In this document: positions 32,900-40,095 of the stretch, piece after piece
Position numbering within the stretch: the stretch's first letter is position 1
Layout: each line of letters starts with the position of its first letter
Assembly (NCBI GenBank): GCA_964349805.1
Contig: CAYGHE010000002.1
Location: forward strand, 1 to 64,000
Reading direction: 5' to 3'
DNA from: CAYGHE01 sp964349805
GTDB lineage: Bacteria; Patescibacteriota; Saccharimonadia; Saccharimonadales; Saccharimonadaceae
DNA length: 64,000 nucleotides
Program-made: the position numbers and the translations under genes
The notes under the pieces: generated by a model
The model's database searches: none
What the model saw: the letters and a program-made list of their open reading frames with translations, nothing else
Told to the model about the DNA's origin: nothing

Positions 32900-32928
32900 A
32901 TTATACTCCCTGGTTAAGTATTTGGCAA
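32900..32928 (-). promoter_or_regulatory. nusA promoter
   Basis: Minus strand: TTGCCA (32923-32928, in the end of the upstream gene), 17-base spacer, TATAAT (32900-32905). Predicted +1 is near 32893, giving a 59-base leader that carries the terminator hairpin. Confidence 0.65.
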
Positions 32929-33621
32929 CATTTGGTCAGGGCATTTTTGTAAAACCGCAGCAATAGCATCGTGCTCAGCTCGTGTCATCCATAGTTGATA
33001 TATTGCTTTGACGGCAATTTGCCGAGCCACATATTGGCATCTGAAAGATTTGTTTGGCGGTAACCATGAGGCAGCATCGGCATCACCCTTTTGCTGATTA
33101 GCTGGGCCATCCACCGCTAATAGATTCAACGGATCATTAGCTAGCTCTTCTCTCTTTGAATCGTTTAGCTTAGCAGCCCCTTTTTGCCAAGCATCGGATA
33201 GCGCTACAACATGATCAATCTGGACGTTACCGCTGTCAATTCCCCTTTTAAAGAAAATTGTTTTACCCGTGTAGGGGTCTTTCAGAGTACCGCTTAGGAC
33301 ATAGCAATTTTCTTCATCTAAGCTCACATCTTCTAAATCACGATTCAATATAATATTACGGGTATCGCAACCTTGACTAACGGCCCACCCATTTCCAAAG
33401 CGATCCCTAGAATAACCCGTTTTAGGACCGCGATCTTTAATTGCGATATCTTTTAGGGCTTCGTTGGCAAACGTTTGTTCAGTATCGTTGGTTGATATTT
33501 CTTGCCACTGCCACGTTGACTGGTTTTGAAGGGATGAATTACCAAAAGAAAGAAAGACAATAGTTCCAAGCAGCAACAGCGATACTGTTAGACTGCGCCT
33601 TTTCTTATACTGTGTTGGCAT
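32914..33621 (-). CDS. Secreted or membrane-anchored HNH nuclease (DUF1524/GmrSD-C-like)
   Basis: 235 aa. A basic N-terminus and hydrophobic helix (about 10-27) form a signal peptide or anchor. The His-Me nuclease core IDHVVALSDAW (D136, H137) with NDPLNLLAVDGPANQQKGD and a final WLPPN matches the DUF1524 HNH family. Two Cys at about 85 and 106 fit an extracytoplasmic protein. It may digest external DNA or RNA for nucleotide scavenging or attack a host or competitor; that is inference. A -10 box CATAAT sits 7 bases before the ATG. Confidence 0.85.
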   Translation of the reverse strand: MPTQYKKRRSLTVSLLLLGTIVFLSFGNSSLQNQSTWQWQEISTNDTEQTFANEALKDIAIKDRGPKTGYSRDRFGNGWAVSQGCDTRNIILNRDLEDVSLDEENCYVLSGTLKDPYTGKTIFFKRGIDSGNVQIDHVVALSDAWQKGAAKLNDSKREELANDPLNLLAVDGPANQQKGDADAASWLPPNKSFRCQYVARQIAVKAIYQLWMTRAEHDAIAAVLQKCPDQMLPNT

Positions 33622-33628
33622 GCTTTCT

Positions 33629-33634
33629 ATTATG
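33629..33634 (-). promoter_or_regulatory. -10 box of the HNH nuclease gene, leaderless
   Basis: CATAAT on the minus strand; predicted +1 33622, one base before the ATG. A weak TTAAGT lies 17 bases further upstream (33652-33657). Confidence 0.35.
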
Positions 33635-33691
33635 CACTAAACTGATATAAAACTTAAAAGAAATGCTTGCGTGCCCCCAGTATTCGTCTGT

Positions 33692-33697
33692 TACAAT
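33692..33697 (+). promoter_or_regulatory. -10 box of the M1 aminopeptidase gene, leaderless
   Basis: TACAAT; predicted +1 33704, one base before the ATG at 33705. No SD is present. Confidence 0.4.
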
Positions 33698-33704
33698 AAA
33701 TCCT

Positions 33705-36227
33705 ATGCCACAATTAGCTAGACTCGCAGATGTTTTCTTACCAGAACAGTATCAGTTATCCATAACTATCGACAGAATGGGGCGCGGTTTTAGTGGAACG
33801 GTGACCGTAAGAGGTATGTTGAGGGATGACGTTAAATATCTACCTTTGCACGCCAAAAATTTGAAAATAACAGCAGCCGTCGTAGATGGCAAAAAAGCCA
33901 CGGTACGGACACTAAAGAATGACGAGTTACGTTTATCGCATCCTGATTTATTGCCCGGCCCACATATCGCCGTGGTTGGCTTTAGTGGCCAAATTACCGA
34001 CACAATGAACGGCATGTACCCCTGCTACTACAATCATAACGGTATTAAAAAAGAATTAATAGCGACGCAATTTGAAAGCCATTATGCCAGAAATGTTTTT
34101 CCTTGCGTTGATGAACCTGCGGCTAAAGCAACGTTTAAAGTAACTCTGTTAACTGAGCCGGATATTACTGTACTTGGTAATACTCCCCTTAAGCGGCAAA
34201 AAATAGAAAACGGCAAGTTGGTTTCGGAATTCACAACCACACCTAAAATGAGCCCCTACTTATTAGCTTGGGTAGTTGGTGATTTGCACAAAAAGTCCGC
34301 CATTACCGAAAGTGGTGTTGAAGTTAATGCCTGGGCGACGCCTGCTCAAGATGTACGAGATTTAGAGTTCGGGTTAGATATCGCCACCAGAACTATCGAT
34401 TTTTTTGAAAACTATTTTGGTGTTCCTTATCCTTTGGCAAAATCAGATCATATAGCACTCCCTGATTTTAGTAGTGGTGCTATGGAGAACTGGGGTTTAA
34501 TAACTTATCGAGAGGTGGCGTTCTTGGCTAATCCCGGCAACACTGCTATTTCAACCAAACATTACATAGCTACAGTTATAGCTCACGAACTTGCGCATCA
34601 ATGGTTCGGCAATTTAGTAACCATGAGATGGTGGGATGATTTATGGCTGAATGAAAGCTTTGCTACTCTTATGGAATATCTCGCTATTGATTCCTTGGAA
34701 CCTAGTTGGGATATCTGGAATGATTTTGCCTCTCATGAAGGGGTTTCCGCCCTCAGTAGAGACTGTATGGATGGCGTGCAGTCAGTGCAAAATGACGTGA
34801 CTCACCCCGACGAAATCCAAACACTGTTCGATGGCTCTATAGTATATGCCAAAGGGGCCCGGTTACTAAGTATGCTAATGACCTATGTGGGAGAAACAGC
34901 TTTTCGTGAAGGATTAAGCAAGTATTTCCAACAATATGCTTATCAAAATACAGAGGCGAAAGATTTGTGGCAAACCCTGAGTGAATCTTCGGGCAAAGAC
35001 GTGGAAGGGTTTATGGAAACATGGCTCTCTCAGCCAGGCTTCCCGGTAGTACACGTTACTAAAAAGGGAGGCTCTGTTCGCTTGGAACAAGAGAGGTTCT
35101 TTATTGGCCCGCATCGCCTCTCAAACCAGTTATGGCAGATACCCCTCAACGCGTCTTCCGGTGAGGTTCCAGAACTGTTCAAAGATAGGTCTATCAATGT
35201 ACCCTATACTTCTAGCGTTCCGCTGCGACTTAATGTTAACGACAACGCCCACTTTATTACCCATTACGACGAGGGCTTGCTAAAATCAATTCTTGAGATT
35301 TTGCCATCCTTACAGCCCATTGATAGATTGCAGCTCATGCACGAGCAAGCTCTACTGGCTCGCGCCGGTGTTATTTCTAGCGCCAATCTTATCCCCCTAC
35401 TAGATAGTTTTAGGAATGAATCTAGCGAAGCAGTTTGGAGCTTGATGCTCGTTGGTATTAATGATCTGAAAAAATTCGTCGAGACAGATAGTTCAGCCGA
35501 AGATTCTCTTAAAAATTTCGTGGGCGATTTAGCTTATTTGCAGTATCAAAAACTAGGCTGGCATGAGAACCCCGACGAGTCGGAAACCGAAACTAAACTT
35601 CGGGCTATAATTATTAGTTGCATGCTATATAGTGAGCGCCAAGAGGTCATTGATATAGCGCTAGGGTTGTATAACTCATCTAATATCGAGAACCTCGACC
35701 CTGAACTTCGCTCATTAATTATTGGCGCTGCCGTCCGTCACGGCAAACAGCTTGATCAAATCACCACTGAGCTCCTTGATTTGCATCGTGAAACTCACTC
35801 TAGCGAGTTAAGGGAAGATATCGCGTCAGGTCTAACGACAACTAAGACGCCGCACACTATCAAGATGCTGCTCTCGATACTTCAGGACAAATCACTTATT
35901 CGCCCTCAAGATTTTATCAGGTGGCTTATAGGTCTAATGCGCAACCGTTATAGCCGCGATTTAACCTGGAAATGGGTTAAAGATAATTGGTCTTGGATAG
36001 AAAAAACTTTCAAACATGATGCGTCTTATGATTATTTTCCACGATATATAGCCGGCAGCCTGGTTACTAAAAAACAGCTCGATGAATACCTAGCTTTCTT
36101 TGAACCTATGAAGAAAGACTTGGCTTTAAAGCGCAATATCGAAATTGGTATCGGAGAGATACAGGGCAGAATCGACTTAATAGAACGTGACAAAGCGGCA
36201 GTTCGCCAAACTTTAAGTAATCTCTAG
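33705..36227 (+). CDS. M1-family zinc aminopeptidase
   Basis: Removes N-terminal residues from peptides, 840 aa from the ATG at 33705. An in-frame ATG at 33663 would add 14 residues lying across the -10 box and was not chosen. The exopeptidase GAMEN motif is at about 258-262, HELAH at about 294-298, and the third zinc ligand Glu in WLNESFATLMEY at about 317. A beta domain and an ERAP1-like helical C-terminal domain follow. No signal peptide is seen, so it is probably cytosolic and recycles imported or internal peptides. Its end overlaps the convergent RNase HII fusion gene by 15 bases. Confidence 0.96.
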   Translation: MPQLARLADVFLPEQYQLSITIDRMGRGFSGTVTVRGMLRDDVKYLPLHAKNLKITAAVVDGKKATVRTLKNDELRLSHPDLLPGPHIAVVGFSGQITDTMNGMYPCYYNHNGIKKELIATQFESHYARNVFPCVDEPAAKATFKVTLLTEPDITVLGNTPLKRQKIENGKLVSEFTTTPKMSPYLLAWVVGDLHKKSAITESGVEVNAWATPAQDVRDLEFGLDIATRTIDFFENYFGVPYPLAKSDHIALPDFSSGAMENWGLITYREVAFLANPGNTAISTKHYIATVIAHELAHQWFGNLVTMRWWDDLWLNESFATLMEYLAIDSLEPSWDIWNDFASHEGVSALSRDCMDGVQSVQNDVTHPDEIQTLFDGSIVYAKGARLLSMLMTYVGETAFREGLSKYFQQYAYQNTEAKDLWQTLSESSGKDVEGFMETWLSQPGFPVVHVTKKGGSVRLEQERFFIGPHRLSNQLWQIPLNASSGEVPELFKDRSINVPYTSSVPLRLNVNDNAHFITHYDEGLLKSILEILPSLQPIDRLQLMHEQALLARAGVISSANLIPLLDSFRNESSEAVWSLMLVGINDLKKFVETDSSAEDSLKNFVGDLAYLQYQKLGWHENPDESETETKLRAIIISCMLYSERQEVIDIALGLYNSSNIENLDPELRSLIIGAAVRHGKQLDQITTELLDLHRETHSSELREDIASGLTTTKTPHTIKMLLSILQDKSLIRPQDFIRWLIGLMRNRYSRDLTWKWVKDNWSWIEKTFKHDASYDYFPRYIAGSLVTKKQLDEYLAFFEPMKKDLALKRNIEIGIGEIQGRIDLIERDKAAVRQTLSNL

Positions 36228-37247
36228 ATAATCCACAACAACCGGCGGGTCATCAGCTACCGAAACAGCCACTAGTCGCATATCTGTATTATTTAGTTTA
36301 TTTTTCAAAGTATAAAACTCTGCTGCAAATTTCATCTGTCTAAGTTTTTTGGCGGTGATAGCGGATAGCCCACCACCTTGATTGGCGTTTTTGCGATATT
36401 TAACTTCCGTAAAATGAATAACTCCATTTTTGAGTGAAACTATGTCAATTTCGCAAAACTTCGTTTTCCAGTTTCGCTCCAGAATTTCATGACCCAAGTT
36501 AACCAAGTGATTAGTGGCTGTTTCTTCGGCGACGTTGCCTATTTGTTTAGTTGAAGGCGTGTTACTCTTTTGGTTTATTTGATGGGTGGCGTCCCGTGGG
36601 GCAGCACCCAAAAATTGTTTTTTGCGTGAGCGAAAAAAATTTTTAGGGGCAAACGGGGCGACAGGACCCGTCAAGCTTATATTAGAAATGCTTCTTTTAA
36701 CTGGCGCAAAAGAAAGCCTATGCAAAGGTGTCGGACCGAGCTTTTCCAAGGCCAACATGTGCACTGCCGTGCCATAGCCGACATGGTTCTTGAACCCGTA
36801 ACCTGGATACATGGCGTCTTGTTCTATCATGAAATTATCCCGCGCTACTTTTGCCACAATCGAAGCGGCCGAAACGCTCGGCACTAACAGGTCAGCCTTT
36901 TTCATCGTAGTAACAAAACTCTCTTTGGTAGTACCCTTAAGGAAATTGACCGTACCATCGATTATAATTTCGTGGTAGGGTACTGTTATTTGTTCCACCG
37001 CTCTAATTGTGGCTAACTTCAAGGCTTCAGATAGCCCTATTTCATCTATCTCGCTTGCTTCAACCCAACCTAATCCTATACCTCTAGCCTCTTTCTGAAT
37101 TATTAAATCCAAGGCTTGACGACGTTTTTTGGTTAACTTTTTGCTGTCCGTTAATCCATCAATAGTCACCCCTCCTAAGACTACAGCTCCAACAACCAAC
37201 GGCCCAGCCCAGGGGCCTCGCCCGACTTCATCTATGCCAAGTATCAT
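36213..37247 (-). CDS. rnhB: RNase HII fused to a YraN (UPF0102) nuclease-like domain
   Basis: 344 aa with two domains. Residues 1-186 are RNase HII, which removes ribonucleotides from DNA: DEVGRG (D6, E7), IDGTV (D98) and a later Asp at about 119. Residues about 235-344 are a YraN/UPF0102 restriction-nuclease-like domain with EIDIV and FTEVKYR, carrying the E/D-ExK acidic residues. In most bacteria rnhB and yraN are separate neighbours after rplS, so this is a fusion of adjacent genes. The basic, Phe-rich linker (about 193-223) is encoded by a 92-bp imperfect palindrome. rplS lies 42 bases upstream. Confidence 0.93.
   Translation of the reverse strand: MILGIDEVGRGPWAGPLVVGAVVLGGVTIDGLTDSKKLTKKRRQALDLIIQKEARGIGLGWVEASEIDEIGLSEALKLATIRAVEQITVPYHEIIIDGTVNFLKGTTKESFVTTMKKADLLVPSVSAASIVAKVARDNFMIEQDAMYPGYGFKNHVGYGTAVHMLALEKLGPTPLHRLSFAPVKRSISNISLTGPVAPFAPKNFFRSRKKQFLGAAPRDATHQINQKSNTPSTKQIGNVAEETATNHLVNLGHEILERNWKTKFCEIDIVSLKNGVIHFTEVKYRKNANQGGGLSAITAKKLRQMKFAAEFYTLKNKLNNTDMRLVAVSVADDPPVVVDYLEIT
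36581..36672. repeat. 92-bp imperfect palindrome inside the RNase HII-YraN linker
   Basis: The core is CCCAAAAATTGTTTTTTGCG (36607-36626), a 4-base loop, then CGAAAAAAATTTTTAGGGG. The flanks GATGGGT...GTC at 36581 and GAC...ACCCGTC at 36672 also pair. The reading frame continues through it without a stop. This resembles an in-frame insertion of a palindromic element. Confidence 0.7.
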
Positions 37248-37289
37248 AAACCCATTGTACTGGGTTTCGATAACTAATTTAGTAATTTC

Positions 37290-37829
37290 TTAGGTTGTTT
37301 CAGGGGTTTCAGTTTCTTTGTGGCGCGATTCAACTTCGGCTTGTTTTTTAGCCAATTCCGCTTCTTCGGCGGCTTTTTCTTTGGCTTTTTCTTGGGCGGC
37401 AACTTCGGCTTCTTCTTTTAGACGAGCTTCTTCGGCTTCGGCTTGTTCGTCACGTATAGAGTTGACGTTTTCTTTGTCGAAATCAACAGTCGCCAAACGA
37501 GCGCTTTTACCACTACGGGATCTAAGATAAGAAAGATAGTTTCGACGGACTTTGGAACGACGCACGACTTCTACTTTAGTAACTAGGGGATTGTGCATCA
37601 AAAAGCTTTTCTCGACGCCTACGCCACTAGTAATTTTACGAACCGTAATACGGCTAGTGTGGGAGTTTTTGCGATCAACACGAATAACAACGCCTTCAAA
37701 AATCTGAACGCGTTCTTTGGCACCTTCTCGAACTTTTTGGTGCACCTTAACCGTGTCGCCACTTAATACATTGACTACTTGAGCCTTTTTCTGGGCGTCA
37801 TTTACTTTTTGGATTAATGCAAAACTCAT
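37290..37829 (-). CDS. rplS: 50S ribosomal protein L19 with long charged C-terminal tail
   Basis: L19 lies at the 30S-50S interface. From the ATG at 37829 it is 179 aa, starting MSFALIQKVNDAQ; an upstream in-frame start would add 13 atypical residues across the promoter. The L19 core (VREGAKERVQIFEGVVI, then KVRRNYLSYLRSRSGKSARL) ends near residue 112, the usual full length. About 65 further residues are Glu/Ala/Lys-rich and predicted helical. A promoter ends 10 bases before the ATG. Confidence 0.95.
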   Translation of the reverse strand: MSFALIQKVNDAQKKAQVVNVLSGDTVKVHQKVREGAKERVQIFEGVVIRVDRKNSHTSRITVRKITSGVGVEKSFLMHNPLVTKVEVVRRSKVRRNYLSYLRSRSGKSARLATVDFDKENVNSIRDEQAEAEEARLKEEAEVAAQEKAKEKAAEEAELAKKQAEVESRHKETETPETT

Positions 37830-37839
37830 ACAGATAACA

Positions 37840-37868
37840 ACTATACCACGGCTTAGCCCTTTATCCAA
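37840..37868 (-). promoter_or_regulatory. rplS promoter, very short leader
   Basis: Minus strand: TTGGAT (37863-37868), 17-base spacer ending TGG, TATAGT (37840-37845). Predicted +1 is near 37833, only about 4 bases before the ATG. Confidence 0.6.
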
Positions 37869-37881
37869 GGGGGTTGTTGGA

Positions 37882-39504
37882 TTATATGACCCTGTTTATC
37901 TCGTCCAATGTCGTATCGCCGCGCAAAGCCGCTAGCACGCCACGCTCCATGAGCGTAACCATGCCTGACTCACGAGCGGTCTTTTCAATAATCTCGGCGT
38001 GTATATCAACCTCATCTCCTCGCAAGAACTTTTGGATGTTTTCGTTGATTACCATCTGCTCCATGATTACTATCCGCCCCTTGTAGCCAAAAGGTGAATC
38101 TTCGGTAACTACTGGGCGCCACAATTTAAAGGAACTTAGGTCTGGTTTTTCAATATGGGCAGGCAGGTCTTTTAAGGCATCCTGTACCCATTGGCGAGTA
38201 GCATCATCTGGTTCGTACTCTTCCTTTGAGGAGTCGTCTAGGCGTCGTACTAGACGCTGAGCGATGACTAACCGTATAGCCGAGCTAAATATCGGATTAA
38301 CCCCTATTAAGCCAATCATACGGCTAAAAGCGGCGGCTGTAGAATTGGCATGAAAGCTCGATAGCACCAAGTGCCCCGTAATAGAGGCCTGGATAGCCGT
38401 TTTGGCTGTATCAGCGTCACGAATCTCACCTAGCATCACTACGTCCGGGTCTTGGCGCAAAATAGATCTCAACCCTTCATCAAAACTTTGACCAGCAGTG
38501 GTGTCAACAGGTATTTGCGAAATACCGGGTAAGCTGTATTCTATAGGGTCCTCTAGGGTTATGATTTTTCGATCGGTAGAGTTCAAAGCATTCAAGATGC
38601 TATATAAAGTAGTCGATTTTCCACTACCGGTTGGGCCAACCATTAATACCATGCCTCGAGGGTGACTGATGATTTCGTCAATTTCTTTGCGTTCGTGCTC
38701 ACCAATATTCAAGCGGTCTATGTTCAACATGGATTCATCAAAGTTGAACAGCCTTAGGACTGAATCCTGCCCGTACATCGTGGGCGCCATTTCAACACGT
38801 ACGTTCAACAAATGAGTTTCGCCATCGCGCGTGATTTCTTTTTGCATATGACCAGATTGGGGTGTAGTTGCAGCCGTTGAAATATTAGCTCGCGATGCTA
38901 ACGCTCCTAAGATTACCCGATAGCGGTCACTGTCTAAATCGGCCACTGGATGCAACGCGCCATCAATACGCATCCGAATACGCATGTGAGTACGTTGGTT
39001 TTCTATATGAATATCGCTAGCTCCTAGCTTATCGGCCTGATCCAATAAATAGTCAAAAACTTCGTCTATACCGACAGAGTTAAGCGTTCTGCTAACTCCT
39101 GCCATTGTGTCGCTATCACCTACGCTAGCTATCTTGATATCATCATGGACTATTTTTATCGGCGGATCATAACGGTTCATGATTTCTCGGTAACCGCTAA
39201 GACTGATTAACAAAAACTCAATGCCTCGCCCGGCATCATTGTATTCTTTCGTAAGTTGATGAATGAAAGATTGAGGGGTCTGCGTGGTAACTCCAAAACG
39301 CCAAGCCACCCCCTCATTCCCAACCGTCAGAGGAATTATGCGGTTTTGATGCATAGTAGCGTTATCAAGCGCGCCCTTTACCAGCTCCATGGTTTCTTCA
39401 ATTGATCTGGTATCTAGATACTGAACGCCTAAAATAGCGGCGCGCTGTTTAGTACCTTGTTCGTCTTGTTCGCGACGATTTTGCTGAATTCGATCCTCAT
39501 CCAT
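37882..39504 (-). CDS. Type IV pilus/type II secretion assembly ATPase (PilB/GspE family)
   Basis: Hexameric ATPase that powers pilus extension or secretion, 540 aa. Walker A is VGPTGSGKSTTLYSIL, the Asp box carries acidic residues, Walker B is VVMLGEIRDADTAKTA, and the His box is HLVLSSFHANSTAAA. The N-terminal part is a degenerate GspE/MshEN-type region. The CxxC...CxxC zinc insertion common in PilB/GspE is absent. No other pilus gene is nearby. Saccharibacteria are known to use type IV pili, which fits. Confidence 0.9.
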   Translation of the reverse strand: MDEDRIQQNRREQDEQGTKQRAAILGVQYLDTRSIEETMELVKGALDNATMHQNRIIPLTVGNEGVAWRFGVTTQTPQSFIHQLTKEYNDAGRGIEFLLISLSGYREIMNRYDPPIKIVHDDIKIASVGDSDTMAGVSRTLNSVGIDEVFDYLLDQADKLGASDIHIENQRTHMRIRMRIDGALHPVADLDSDRYRVILGALASRANISTAATTPQSGHMQKEITRDGETHLLNVRVEMAPTMYGQDSVLRLFNFDESMLNIDRLNIGEHERKEIDEIISHPRGMVLMVGPTGSGKSTTLYSILNALNSTDRKIITLEDPIEYSLPGISQIPVDTTAGQSFDEGLRSILRQDPDVVMLGEIRDADTAKTAIQASITGHLVLSSFHANSTAAAFSRMIGLIGVNPIFSSAIRLVIAQRLVRRLDDSSKEEYEPDDATRQWVQDALKDLPAHIEKPDLSSFKLWRPVVTEDSPFGYKGRIVIMEQMVINENIQKFLRGDEVDIHAEIIEKTARESGMVTLMERGVLAALRGDTTLDEINRVI

Positions 39505-39512
39505 TACTTATA

Positions 39513-39521
39513 AATATACCA
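39513..39521 (-). promoter_or_regulatory. Extended -10 box of the PilB/GspE gene, near-leaderless
   Basis: TGGTATATT on the minus strand; predicted +1 39506, two bases before the ATG at 39504. Confidence 0.4.
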
Positions 39522-39590
39522 AAATACTTATGGTTTAGCTATTGAGGATACTTTTTACGGGTCTTGCCGCTCGGCTGGGGGAGTAATTAA

Positions 39591-39599
39591 TGTTAAATT
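39591..39599 (+). promoter_or_regulatory. Extended -10 box of the SpoU methyltransferase gene, leaderless
   Basis: TGTTAAATT; predicted +1 is 39606, the A of the chosen ATG. Confidence 0.3.
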
Positions 39600-39605
39600 G
39601 AATGT

Positions 39606-40091
39606 ATGCCTGAGATAATCGTAATCGCCCATAATATCCGTTCTACTTATAATGTGGGGTCTATTTTCCGTACTTGTGATGGGTTTGGCGTAAAGAAGTT
39701 AATTCTTAGCGGGTACACACCCTACCCTTCCGTTTTGAAAGATTCACGGCTCCCACATATAGTAAGCAAATTAACTGACCAAATAAAAAAGACGGCTCTG
39801 GGCGCTGAAAAGACAGTAGCCTTTGAATATCAAGACAAACCGAATTTAGAATTATTAAAGACAGCTGGGTTCACTGTGGTTGGATTGGAGCAAGATACCA
39901 GAAGCATATCACTAAAAGATTATCAGCCACCCCAAAAAATAGCCTTACTGTTAGGCGAGGAAGTTAACGGTATTGAATCTGATTTGCGAGATCAGTGCGA
40001 CGCCTTGGTAGAAATCCCGATGCACGGACAAAAAGAATCCTTCAACGTCGCCGTCGCCACTGGAATCGTCCTGTACTCGTTATCTGTTTAA
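39606..40091 (+). CDS. TrmH/SpoU-family RNA 2'-O-methyltransferase
   Basis: SAM-dependent SPOUT methyltransferase for tRNA or rRNA ribose, 161 aa. Motif 1 is NIRSTYNVGSIFRTCDGFG near residue 10 (catalytic Arg within it), motif 2 LLLGEEVNGI near 117 and motif 3 IPMHGQKESFNVAVA near 137. There is no extra RNA-binding N-terminal domain, as in TrmL-like enzymes. Target nucleotide is unknown. The stop is 4 bases from the convergent end of dnaE. Confidence 0.9.
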   Translation: MPEIIVIAHNIRSTYNVGSIFRTCDGFGVKKLILSGYTPYPSVLKDSRLPHIVSKLTDQIKKTALGAEKTVAFEYQDKPNLELLKTAGFTVVGLEQDTRSISLKDYQPPQKIALLLGEEVNGIESDLRDQCDALVEIPMHGQKESFNVAVATGIVLYSLSV

Positions 40092-40095
40092 CTGT

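Noticed and set aside
37318..37530. CRISPR-like or tandem repeat suggested by repeated GGCTTC/TTCGGC words at the end of rplS
   Set aside because: It is codon repetition from the Glu/Ala/Lys-rich tail of L19, with no regular spacing.
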